This document shows, piece by piece, positions 6,457-14,284 of a stretch of 35,719 bases of DNA. The notes under the pieces are model-generated. The model had not been told where the DNA came from. It was given only the letters and a program-made list of their open reading frames with translations, and made no database searches. Source of the DNA: Treponema sp. (GTDB lineage Bacteria > Spirochaetota > Spirochaetia > Treponematales > Breznakiellaceae); the NCBI GenBank assembly GCA_031273325.1, contig JAISSB010000040.1, forward strand, positions 1 through 35,719. The letters run 5' to 3'. Position 1 is the first letter of the stretch. Every line of letters begins with the position of its first letter. The translations under genes and the position numbers were made by a program.

Positions 6457-8652
6457 CTATGAAGAAACCTTAAAGCGGGAAACTTCTTGCATCAGGGTGT
6501 CTATCTGCCGCTTCGTTTCTCCGCTTATCTCGGTAACCCGATAGACTGCTCCGTTGATCTCCTCTGCTCCTACCGCCATCTCTTCCATTCCGTCCCCTAT
6601 CTCTTCTGTTATCTGTTCGAGTCCCCTACTTACCTCAAACACGCTGTGGCTTGCTGTCCGCATGGTCTGCGCGCCGTTCTGTACTTGAGCAGATAGTTCA
6701 TACAACCGGTTTATTGATTCGAGAATCTGGGTGCTTCCTTTCCGCTGTTCTTCCATGGCGGTGCGGACATTGCTTTCCTGTTCTGTTACCGTCCGCACGC
6801 CTTCCCCTATCACGGTGAATCCCTGCAATACCATATCTGTTGAACTCGTAATCTTTTCTATGGAGCTTTTTATGTTTTTCAGGACACCGCTGATCGTCTT
6901 CGACTGTTCACTGGAAGATTCTGCAAGTTTTCGGATTTCATCTGCAACGACGGCAAAACCTTTCCCGCTCTCTCCTGCGTGTGCTGCTTCAATGGCAGCA
7001 TTCATAGACAGCAAGTTCGTTTGGCTGGCGATGCTTTCCATAACGGCGTTTATCTCCAAAAGACCTGTAGATTCCCGGGCAATCGTTTGAATGTCAGCGG
7101 ATACTGTTTCCAAACCGGTGCGTCCTTTTTCTGAAGATTCCGCAAGCCGAATTACGTTCTCACTGTTCTTTATCAGGGTTTGCGTTACACTGTTGATATT
7201 CGCAAGCATCTGCTCTATTGCTGAAGAAGATTGGCTTACACAATCGCTCTGCTCGTGAATCTGAGCATTTAAAGTATCAATCCCCTCGACAACGTTGCTC
7301 ATAATTGAACCTGCTTCTTTGACGTTTTTCCGTTGATTGCCGACTTGGGTCTTGATGTTCTGGATCGTTGCAGTGATCTCGGTGATGGAACTGGCAGTTT
7401 GGGTCATGTTTGAAGCAAGCACAGTGCCGGTATGGGAAAGTCCATCTGCTTCCTTTTTGATAGCAAGGACGAGTTTTTTTATTTTAGTTATCGTAAGGTT
7501 GAAATAATGAGCGAGGTCACCGATTTCGTCTCGCATGATAAGCGTGATGGTTTTAGTCAGATCGCCTTCACCTTCAGAAATGTTTTTAAGCAGTGATGAG
7601 AGGGTAGTTATGGGACGGCTGATAGAATAGGTGATAATAAGAATAATACCAGCGGACATCAGCAGGACGGTGAGGATTCCAATGATAATACTGAAATGAA
7701 GCATGCGATAGACGGGTGCCATAATCGTGTTCCTTGAGACGCCGACAACGCGCGACCATGGTTTAAGTTTCTGACCAATGGTAAAGGGAACAGCATAGTA
7801 AAGAATAATTCCCCCCCCCCCCCCATTCACGGAAGGCACAGAAAAACTCACAGACTTTCCGGTGGTAACAGCGTCGACGATGGTATTGAGGGACTCGCCG
7901 AATGTGTCACGTTCAGATTCCCGCATATCCTTTCCAAGCCGCTCCGAATCAGGGTGGGCGGCAACACTTCCACCACTACTGAAGACAAATGCGTAACCGT
8001 CGCCGAAGGGTTTAATCTCATTGGCAATGGCTTGTATTCTGGATAATTCAAAAGCTATGCCGGTGATTCCCACCATTGTGCCATTATCTTTTACGGGAGT
8101 ACACATATTTACTGCTAAAAAGATATTATTTTCTATGACTCGCACTTCAGGTTCAAATACGAATTCTTCTCCTCCGGTTACGTGCATAACCGCTTCAAAG
8201 GGGAAACCAATAATAGGCACTAAAAGAGGTCCATCAGGGGTATTTACCCAGCCCGGTATATACCGCCCGGTCTCATCGGTTCCTGGGGTATTGGCGTATT
8301 CTGCATCCATACCGTCCAGAGCATTTGGCGCCCAGTTCGCATAGACGCTTGCTATTTCGGGATGTGCAATAGCCGTCTGTTTCATCATAAAATTGAATTG
8401 CTCTCGCCGTTCCTCAGTCGGTATATCCTTATAACCTTCTATAATATCTGCGAGAGTTCGTGCCGTTTCTCTATAGGTACCAAACCAGTTTTTCATTTCT
8501 TCAGTACCTTTCTGAGCAAGACTGTAAGCTTGTTCTTCCGCAAGCCTGCTGATTTCTCTGCGCGCCAAACTCACGGTAACTCCGGCGAGAATGCCAATGC
8601 CGATTATATTGAAGATACTGATAAGACTAACAAGCTTAACCCCGATTTTCAT
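6457..8652 (-). CDS. Methyl-accepting chemotaxis protein with periplasmic Cache sensor
   Basis: This is a 731-aa receptor. The start at 8652 is preceded by GAAGGAGAGGAACT, so I prefer it to a longer reading from 8685. TM1 is at residues 8-30, followed by a large periplasmic double-Cache-like domain (about 35-315, with [14 protein letters not shown] and [17 protein letters not shown]). TM2 is [13 protein letters not shown] at about 325-350, then a HAMP segment ([24 protein letters not shown]). The signalling hairpin tip is conserved ([20 protein letters not shown], with [16 protein letters not shown]). It should signal through CheA/CheW. The codons for five glycines in the sensor (SVNGGGGGI, about residues 277-281) are a run of 14 G, in frame in this assembly. 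Slippage would truncate the protein before TM2, so the receptor is probably phase variable. Confidence 0.95.
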   Translation of the reverse strand: MKIGVKLVSLISIFNIIGIGILAGVTVSLARREISRLAEEQAYSLAQKGTEEMKNWFGTYRETARTLADIIEGYKDIPTEERREQFNFMMKQTAIAHPEIASVYANWAPNALDGMDAEYANTPGTDETGRYIPGWVNTPDGPLLVPIIGFPFEAVMHVTGGEEFVFEPEVRVIENNIFLAVNMCTPVKDNGTMVGITGIAFELSRIQAIANEIKPFGDGYAFVFSSGGSVAAHPDSERLGKDMRESERDTFGESLNTIVDAVTTGKSVSFSVPSVNGGGGGIILYYAVPFTIGQKLKPWSRVVGVSRNTIMAPVYRMLHFSIIIGILTVLLMSAGIILIITYSISRPITTLSSLLKNISEGEGDLTKTITLIMRDEIGDLAHYFNLTITKIKKLVLAIKKEADGLSHTGTVLASNMTQTASSITEITATIQNIKTQVGNQRKNVKEAGSIMSNVVEGIDTLNAQIHEQSDCVSQSSSAIEQMLANINSVTQTLIKNSENVIRLAESSEKGRTGLETVSADIQTIARESTGLLEINAVMESIASQTNLLSMNAAIEAAHAGESGKGFAVVADEIRKLAESSSEQSKTISGVLKNIKSSIEKITSSTDMVLQGFTVIGEGVRTVTEQESNVRTAMEEQRKGSTQILESINRLYELSAQVQNGAQTMRTASHSVFEVSRGLEQITEEIGDGMEEMAVGAEEINGAVYRVTEISGETKRQIDTLMQEVSRFKVSS
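7811..7824 (-). repeat. G14 homopolymer inside the chemotaxis receptor gene
   Basis: There are fourteen C on the plus strand (G on the coding strand) in the Cache domain codons. Runs of this length are prone to slipped-strand mispairing, and the gene is in frame only at 14 or at lengths differing by three. Confidence 0.9.
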
Positions 8653-8734
8653 AGTTCCTCTCCTTCTTTTCTGACCTACTGCCATACTAATGGATAAGAA
8701 GAAGGTTGTCTATTTCTGACCTTTGGTAGGTCTA

Positions 8735-9185
8735 GGGGGATAGTCCCCAAGGAGGTCTGTCCCCGTTGTCAGGAATCTGTAATTACAGAGGTCTGTCCCT
8801 ATTCGTCGGAAATCTGTAATTACAGAGGTCTGTCCCCGTTGTCAGAAATCTATAATTACAGAGGTCTGTCCGTTGTCAGAAATCTGTATTACAGAGGTCT
8901 GCCCATTGTCAGAAATCTGTAGTTCAGAGGTCTGTCCCTATCCGTCGGAAATCTGTAATTACAGAGGTCTGTCCCCATTGTGAAATCTGAGTTTAGAGGT
9001 CTGCTCGTTAGTCGGAATCTGTGGTTCGTAGGTCTGTCCCCGTTGTCAGGAATATGTAGTTCAGAGGTCTGCCCATTATGAAATCTGAGTTTAGAGGTCT
9101 GTCCATTATGAAATCTGAGTTTAGAGGTCTGTCCCCATTAGTCAGAAACCTGTAGTTCAGAGGTCTGTCCCCATTCGTAGAAATC
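8735..9185. repeat. REP-like tandem field, 13 degenerate 30-38 bp units
   Basis: Thirteen units run AGGTCTGTCCCCGTTGTCAG then AAATCTGTAATTACAG, with deletions in some. Each carries GGTCTGTCCCC and, in the better copies, the palindrome CTGTAATTACAG. The same core occurs in the opposite orientation at 10857-11024 and elsewhere in the window. I see no gene between the receptor start and 9270. Confidence 0.85.
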
Positions 9186-9202
9186 TGTCTTTCGGGTATC
9201 AC

Positions 9203-9250
9203 TTTTAAGCTGGATCGGGTACACTTTCAAGGTGGATCGGGTACCTCGCC
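9203..9250. repeat. Two direct repeats just upstream of the vWA gene
   Basis: AAGCTGGATCGGGTACACTTTC and AAGGTGGATCGGGTACCTCGCC stand in tandem about 20 bases before the start of the vWA lipoprotein gene. They could be an operator or part of the neighbouring repeat field. Confidence 0.5.
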
Positions 9251-9269
9251 TGATAAAAAGGAGATAATT

Positions 9270-10856
9270 ATGTATCGAGTGGTAGTGCTGTTTATGATTG
9301 TGGTATTGAGTGCGTGTTCTCAGAAGAGAGGTCCTCAAAATCAATATGCTGCGTATGAGTCTAGTAACAGGATGGGGCTTAATAGAACGGCGGAAGTTGC
9401 GGATTCCAGTGGAGCGTTTTTCTTTGAAAAAAATGAAAAGAATGGGGACGGTGTCGTATTCAACACGGACGAGTTTGACCATATTGAAGATAATCCGTTT
9501 GCACGGACAGCGCAGAGTCCGCTTTCAACCTATTCAATAGATGTTGATACTGCCGGCTATGCGATTGCCCGCTCGTTTATTGAGCAAGGCATGTTGCCGC
9601 CGCCGTCTGCTGTCCGTATCGAAGAATTGATTAACTATTTTGATTATGACTACCCGCTGCCCGCCGACGGTCAACCGTTCAGCGTCAACACCGAACTCGC
9701 ACCGTGTCCATGGAATCCCGCACATCTTTTGGCACGGATTGGTATTCGGGCGATAACGTTTCCGGTCAATCACCGTCCTGCGGTTAATCTCGTGTTCCTC
9801 ATTGACGTATCTGGTTCTATGGATAATCCCAATCGCTTGCCGCTCGTGCAGCGTTCTCTGACGATGCTCGTTGATGCATTGCAGCCGACCGACCGGATCG
9901 GCATTGTGGTATATGCGGGAGACTCGGACGTTGTATTGTCTCCAACGGCAGTAGACAATAAAAAAGTCATCCTCAACGCTATTAAAAAACTGAAAGCTAA
10001 TGGCTCTACTGCTGGCGGAGCAGGGATTCAACATGCCTACGATTTGGCTGAGCAATATTTTGATCCTCAAGGTGTCAATCGGGTCATACTGTGTACGGAC
10101 GGCGATTTTAATGTGGGAATAACGAACCGAAGCGACTTAATCGATCTAATCAAACAAAAAGCAGAATCAGGCGTGTATCTGACGATACTTGGCTTTGGTA
10201 TAGGGAATTTCCGTGACGGGACGCTCAAGCAGCTTGCAACGAAAGGGAACGGTAATTACGGGTACATTGACACCTTCAACGAGGCACGGAAGATACTCAT
10301 TGAGCAATTGGAAGGAACGTTGGTTACTGTGGCAAAAGACGTGAAGATTCAAATAGAATTCAACCCTGCTGCCGTTGAAGCGTATCGATTGATTGGCTAT
10401 GAAAACCGTGTTCTGTCTACCGAAGCATTCAATGACGATACGGTGGACGCCGGCGACATCGGTGCGGGACACACTGTTACAACCTTTTATGAACTGATAC
10501 TGCCCGGAGAGTTAGCGCCGGTTGACCCGCTCAAGTATTCGACCACAACGAATAACGCGGACTATGGCGACGAGCTTTTCACCGTGCAGATCCGTTACAA
10601 AGAGCCGCAACTCCTCAGCAGCAACCTCATCACTGTTCCCGTTAAGGCGCAGACTGTTCAAATATCTCCGTCCATTGATTTTAATTTTGCAGCGGGAGTA
10701 ACCGCCTTTGGTATGCTGTTGCGGGACAGCCCTTACAAAGGAACGGCAAGTTTTGCTATGGTTCAAACTATGGCAGAGCAATCACTCGGAACCGATCCCT
10801 ATAGGTATAGAGCGGAGTTTATACGCCTTGTCAATCGGGCGCGCACCATTAAGTAA
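9270..10856 (+). CDS. von Willebrand factor A domain lipoprotein (YfbK-like)
   Basis: This 528-aa protein has a lipoprotein signal peptide (VVLSACSQ, Cys at residue 16). The start has AAGGAG at a good distance. A YfbK-type N-terminal domain follows (PLSTYSIDVDTAGYAIAR, then VRIEELINYFDYDYP), then a vWA domain at about 170-350. The vWA domain has a full MIDAS: DVSGSM (DxSxS), the Thr/Ser loop STAGGAGI and CTDGDFN. The C-terminal region (YGDELFTVQIRYKEP, then NFAAGVTAFGMLLRDS) matches the DUF3520-like tail of the family. It is probably membrane anchored; the function of this family is not settled. It is isolated between two repeat fields and converges on the next lipoprotein gene. Confidence 0.92.
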   Translation: MYRVVVLFMIVVLSACSQKRGPQNQYAAYESSNRMGLNRTAEVADSSGAFFFEKNEKNGDGVVFNTDEFDHIEDNPFARTAQSPLSTYSIDVDTAGYAIARSFIEQGMLPPPSAVRIEELINYFDYDYPLPADGQPFSVNTELAPCPWNPAHLLARIGIRAITFPVNHRPAVNLVFLIDVSGSMDNPNRLPLVQRSLTMLVDALQPTDRIGIVVYAGDSDVVLSPTAVDNKKVILNAIKKLKANGSTAGGAGIQHAYDLAEQYFDPQGVNRVILCTDGDFNVGITNRSDLIDLIKQKAESGVYLTILGFGIGNFRDGTLKQLATKGNGNYGYIDTFNEARKILIEQLEGTLVTVAKDVKIQIEFNPAAVEAYRLIGYENRVLSTEAFNDDTVDAGDIGAGHTVTTFYELILPGELAPVDPLKYSTTTNNADYGDELFTVQIRYKEPQLLSSNLITVPVKAQTVQISPSIDFNFAAGVTAFGMLLRDSPYKGTASFAMVQTMAEQSLGTDPYRYRAEFIRLVNRARTIK

Positions 10857-11027
10857 AAAGGGACAGACCTCCGAGTAAAAAGGGACAGACCTCCGAGTAA
10901 AAGGGGACAGACCTCCGAGTAAAAGGAGACAGACCTCCGAGTAAAAAGGGACAGATCTCTAAGTAAAAAAGGGACAGACCTCTAAGTGAAAAGAGACAGA
11001 CTCCTGAAGAAAAGGGACAGACCTCAA
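10853..11027. repeat. 22-bp REP-like tandem array, 8 units
   Basis: The unit AAAAAGGGACAGACCTCCGAGT begins within the last codon and stop of the vWA gene and repeats eight times with increasing decay. The orientation is opposite to that of the 8735-9185 field, so the vWA gene is bracketed by inverted repeat fields. Confidence 0.88.
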
Positions 11028-11030
11028 TAA

Positions 11031-11060
11031 AAAAAGCCTGCCGTAAACGGCAGGCTTTTT
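11031..11060. terminator. Bidirectional intrinsic terminator
   Basis: A perfect 13-base stem with a four-base loop (AAAAAGCCTGCCG, TAAA, CGGCAGGCTTTTT) lies between the convergent vWA and lipoprotein genes. Confidence 0.93.
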
Positions 11061-11077
11061 CAGTTATAAAACTGTAA

Positions 11078-11758
11078 TTATGGAGTAGCTGGTTTTTTGA
11101 TGTCTACTGCACTGTAATCAATCTTGTAGGTTACGGTGTCACCGCTTTTCGGCTGGGTTACATAAAGGGTAATCACTTTGGACTTAGCGCCGCCCCAGAG
11201 GACAATGTCAAAACCGCCAAGTGAAGCAGGTGCATAGGTATTTGCATCATAGTCCTTTTCCCGGTAGACATCGTCTGAGCCGTAGTCAAATGTGACGCTT
11301 GTAATGGGCGTCTTCCAGGCATTAAGGCCTTGATTGTACTGCTTGATGTGACCTTCTTTTGTAAGATCTACCACACCGGTGATAACAAAGGCCGAAAAGC
11401 CTTGTGCTATCGCGTCTGTCTTAAGGAGATCAGTCGCTGATTCCGCATCTTTGTCGTCGAACATATCATAGTACACATCAGAGTTGGCAGGAATAGCAAT
11501 TTTGGTGGCACTGTCCACAGCAACAGTGCTTCCCGCCAACTTGATCGTAATGATGCCGGTCTTGTTGCTCTTTTGTGCAGAGTCAATGCTCAAGTTTGCA
11601 TTAACTTTAGCTGCTTCAGTAGTACTTGGAAGGCTGTAGCTTGCCTTAACATCGGTAAAGGTTTCCTCGTCCGACTTTTCATCATCATCTTTGCAGGCGA
11701 AGAACACGACACTCATTGCCATAACAAGGGCAAATCCAAGATAAAGACTCTTTTTCAT
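11078..11758 (-). CDS. Unrecognised surface-type lipoprotein
   Basis: This is a 226-aa protein with a signal peptide ending VVFFACKDDDE, a spirochaetal type of lipobox with the lipidated Cys at residue 22. An acidic tether (DDDEKSDEE) follows. The rest is rich in Ser, Thr, Asp and Lys and looks like a beta-strand-rich domain, with no motif I can name. The start is clear: GAGGAGG eight bases before the ATG. The gene ends at a bidirectional terminator. A long inverted repeat lies about 65-125 bases upstream of the start and could take part in its control. Confidence 0.8.
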   Translation of the reverse strand: MKKSLYLGFALVMAMSVVFFACKDDDEKSDEETFTDVKASYSLPSTTEAAKVNANLSIDSAQKSNKTGIITIKLAGSTVAVDSATKIAIPANSDVYYDMFDDKDAESATDLLKTDAIAQGFSAFVITGVVDLTKEGHIKQYNQGLNAWKTPITSVTFDYGSDDVYREKDYDANTYAPASLGGFDIVLWGGAKSKVITLYVTQPKSGDTVTYKIDYSAVDIKKPATP

Positions 11759-11822
11759 AAAGGAGTCCTCCTCATAAAATACTACCCACCCTAAAAAGGT
11801 GGATTCTATAAAAAAGAGGAGA

Positions 11823-11882
11823 ACACGCAGTACATTGACATATTAGGGATTTTTACTCTATGTTTATCAATGTACTACGTGT
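11823..11882. promoter_or_regulatory. Long inverted repeat upstream of the lipoprotein gene
   Basis: The arms ACACGCAGTACATTGA (11823-11838) and TCAATGTACTACGTGT (11867-11882) are complementary at 15 of 16 positions, with a 28-base centre. No T-run follows on either strand, so it is unlikely to be a terminator. It is a candidate operator, attenuator or mobile-element end. Confidence 0.6.
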
Positions 11883-11901
11883 ACAAAACTCCGTAGTCAG
11901 G

Positions 11902-12120
11902 TTAAGTTTGGACTCTTTTGCTGGCTACGGTCCTCTTTAAAAGACACATAAAAAAGCAGATTATAATTCTGCTGTCTGTATATACAGTACTATACCGTGT
12001 AATTTCTGTTTTACCACTATTATTTTTAATCTTTTCAAAAGCTTGCTCCTTTATAATACTGCACCGTGAAAACTTCTCCATAGAAATGCATACAATTACC
12101 GCTCCGTTTTCTGTAGTCAT
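11902..12120 (-). CDS. Doubtful small ORF downstream of a poly-C tract
   Basis: This is a 72-aa frame beginning MTTENGAVIVCISMEKFSR, with no recognised domain and only a weak ribosome-binding site (GGAT nine bases upstream). It is listed because a 14-base homopolymer lies about 50 bases before its start, a position where length changes could alter a promoter. It may equally be non-coding. Confidence 0.2.
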   Translation of the reverse strand: MTTENGAVIVCISMEKFSRCSIIKEQAFEKIKNNSGKTEITRYSTVYTDSRIIICFFMCLLKRTVASKRVQT

Positions 12121-12169
12121 GAGAATATTATCCGAATGTAAAAAGAGAGGAGTTCTTATAAAATCGCTT

Positions 12170-12183
12170 GGGGGGGGGGGGGG
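12170..12183 (+). repeat. G14 homopolymer in an intergenic region
   Basis: There are fourteen G in a region without a convincing gene (11883-12300). A 122-aa plus-strand frame (11918-12286, IKSLGGGGGLFYIF and a hydrophobic C-terminus) crosses it but has no good start signal. The tract has the same length as the one in the chemotaxis receptor. Confidence 0.85.
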
Positions 12184-12359
12184 ATTATTTTATATATTTT
12201 TAAACAGCTCATTATTGTATACCTTCTTGGTTATTGTAGTAATGCTCATTAAGAATGTCAAGCCTTTTTTAAATTTTTCTCTGTGAGGGCTGTCTCCTTT
12301 TTAATGTCCTCTCGTAATGAGAAGACGATTTCCCGCGTAGGTGAGAGACGATCTCCCTA

Positions 12360-12545
12360 TCACCTTCAATTTTTGCCAATGATTTGGGGTCTGTCCCCCT
12401 CGAGAGATGCTTCTTGAGGTCGTCCCTTGTGAAGTCTATCCCTATTGAGGTCTGCCCTTGAGGTCTGTCCCCCTTGAGGTCGTCCCCTTTGGTGTCTGTT
12501 CCCTTTAAGGTCTATCCCCCTTGGAATCTGTCCCTAAAAAGTCCC
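12360..12545. repeat. Degenerate REP-like field upstream of the RAYT relic
   Basis: About eight decayed units of GGTCTGTCCCCCTTGA run up to the RAYT reading frame. It is the same core as the fields at 8735-9185 and 10853-11027. REP sequences beside the transposase that moves them is the known REP/RAYT arrangement. Confidence 0.75.
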
Positions 12546-12588
12546 TTCGCCTGAATCAAAATCAACGAGGCACCCTGTTAACTCGTAT

Positions 12589-13102
12589 ATGGCACGCAAA
12601 AACAGAGGAGATACTTCTCATAGTGACACTTATCACGTTACCTCAGAGATAAATCGACGGGCAATGGAACTCCAGAGTCTGCATACCAAAACCATTTTTA
12701 TGCAAGTTATCACTGAAGCGCATCAAAAATATGCGTTTAAAAAACTATGGAACTTCTGTATTATGGATAACCATATTCATTTCCTTATAACACCGGGAAA
12801 GACGTTAGTCTTTCCATAATTATGAAATGGATAAAGATGGTCTTTGCTATCCGGTGGAATAAGCTGCACAAGACGACCGGACATTTGCAGGGAGATAGGT
12901 TTCATGCACGGATGATTGAAAACAAAGAAGATTTCCTGAGAGTATTTCGGTATATTAATCAGAACCCGGTGAAAGCCGGCTGGTGAACCACGCGAAAGAA
13001 TGGGTATTCGGCGGTTTGTATCATTATCTTCACAATATTGTTCATGTCGTAACAACGTTCTCAGACTTCCTCGCTAAGGTTTTCACAGAAGCGGCTGGCT
13101 AA
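12589..13102 (+). pseudogene. REP-associated tyrosine transposase (RAYT, Y1/IS200-like), two frameshifts
   Basis: Frame one (ATG at 12589) gives SDTYHVTSEINRRAMELQ and the HUH motif MDNHIHFLI. Near 12800 one base is missing and the protein continues in the next frame with KDVSLSIIMKWIKMVFAIRW, GHLQGDRFHARMIEN and FRVFRYINQNPVKAG, which includes the catalytic-type Tyr. Near 12985 another base is missing and LVNHAKEWVFGGLYHYL leads to a stop at about 13100. Joined, it is about 170 residues, the usual size for a RAYT. All blocks are well conserved, so inactivation is recent. It is the likely source of the GGGGACAGACC repeat family in this window; that link is by analogy with known REP/RAYT pairs. 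Confidence 0.85.
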
Positions 13103-13124
13103 GTGGAGGTCTGTCCCCAAAGTC

Positions 13125-13345
13125 CCGAATGGTTTTAAGGTCTTCCGTAGAGGTCTTAAGGTATTCCGTAGAGGTCTTAAGGTATTCCGTAAGGGTCTTA
13201 AGGCATTCCGTAGAGGTCTTAAGGTATTCCGTAAGGGTCTTAAGGTATTCCGTAAGGGTCTTAAGGTATTCCGTAAGGGTCTTATGACATTCCGTAAGGG
13301 TCTTATGACATTCCCGAAAGGTCTTAAGGTATTCACCAAACAGCT
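13125..13345. repeat. 21-bp tandem array after the RAYT relic
   Basis: The unit is GGTATTCCGTAGAGGTCTTAA, about ten copies. Both available minus-strand frames stay open (LRPLRNT and EYLKTLT heptads), simply because 21 is divisible by three. It ends about 35 bases before the AraC gene stop. Confidence 0.85.
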
Positions 13346-13378
13346 TAAGCAAGACGAAAACGCTTGAATATCAAGCTT

Positions 13379-14173
13379 TTACTGCTGCTGCGAACAATGT
13401 GAAGGGACAACGCCGACAATATCTCTAAAATGTTTATAAAAATGAGAAAGATCGGTATAGCCGCACCGTTCAGCAACGTCTGTTACCTTATACATTCCGC
13501 TCCGAAGCATAGTTTCTGCATTTCTTATCCGTACGCGGGTAATATAGCGATTAACGGTAAAACCAGTTTCCTTTTTAAATAACGAACCGAAATATACTGT
13601 GTTTAAGTTGACCAGCGAAGCCATCTTTTTTACTGTGAGCTTTTCTTGGTAATGCTGGCTAATATACCGGCTTATTTTTTTTACCCGGTAATCCCCTATC
13701 TCCGAGTCAATCCCATACACAGTTAATTCATACAAACGGTGCAAAATTAAGGTAAATAATCCGCACATCTTGATGCTGTATCCCGGAGTACGGCTCATCA
13801 AGGTATCCGTTAATTCACGGAAAAAACGGACAATATCAGTTCTATAACCGATGTGCTTCACCGGAGGGAACGGCACAGCTATCGGTGCGCCGTCCGCACT
13901 ATTAAGCCGAAAATTCACCGAAAAACAATGCATCAAGGTATCCGGATAACTGATTGCTTCTTTTTTGTCTCCCTCAGAAAAGCACAACAAATCACCGGCT
14001 GATACTTCATAGACATTATCGTTCATACTGTAGCGCGCTCTTCCTTTTATGATATAGGTTAAGTCGTTGTTCGAAACGATATGCACATTGAGACGCCAAC
14101 TCGGCGTACATTTGCGGAAGACAAAATACCGAATATCAGGTATTAATATATCGTGTATATAACTGTCATACAT
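13379..14173 (-). CDS. AraC family transcriptional regulator
   Basis: This 264-aa protein has an N-terminal cupin-type sensor (about residues 10-95; NNDLTYIIKGRARYS, VSAGDLLCFSEGDKKEA) and a C-terminal double helix-turn-helix (about 165-262). Recognisable parts are ISQHYQEKLTVKKMASLVNL, FGSLFKKETGFTVNRYI, RIRNAETMLRSG and the hallmark DVAERCGYTDLSHFYKHF. It is divergent from the sugar-binding protein gene with about 110 bases between them, so it most likely controls that gene and the beta-galactosidase in response to a sugar. The effector is not evident. Confidence 0.92.
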   Translation of the reverse strand: MYDSYIHDILIPDIRYFVFRKCTPSWRLNVHIVSNNDLTYIIKGRARYSMNDNVYEVSAGDLLCFSEGDKKEAISYPDTLMHCFSVNFRLNSADGAPIAVPFPPVKHIGYRTDIVRFFRELTDTLMSRTPGYSIKMCGLFTLILHRLYELTVYGIDSEIGDYRVKKISRYISQHYQEKLTVKKMASLVNLNTVYFGSLFKKETGFTVNRYITRVRIRNAETMLRSGMYKVTDVAERCGYTDLSHFYKHFRDIVGVVPSHCSQQQ

Positions 14174-14284
14174 ACTGCACCACTATTCTCTTTATTTCAG
14201 CCTATTTTCTTTAGTTTAACTCTTGGATAACCGCTCTGCAAGCATTATCGTATTTAAAAATATGATTAATGTGTGGAGGAAATC

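Noticed and set aside
9534-10070. 178-aa minus-strand ORF
   Set aside because: It is fully antisense to the well-supported vWA gene and shows no motif.
12589-13102. Programmed frameshifting in the RAYT
   Set aside because: Neither shift site has a slippery heptamer or obvious downstream structure; two single-base deletions fit decay better.
13061-13352. Two overlapping minus-strand ORFs (LRPLRNT and EYLKTLT heptads)
   Set aside because: They are alternative frames of a 21-bp tandem array.
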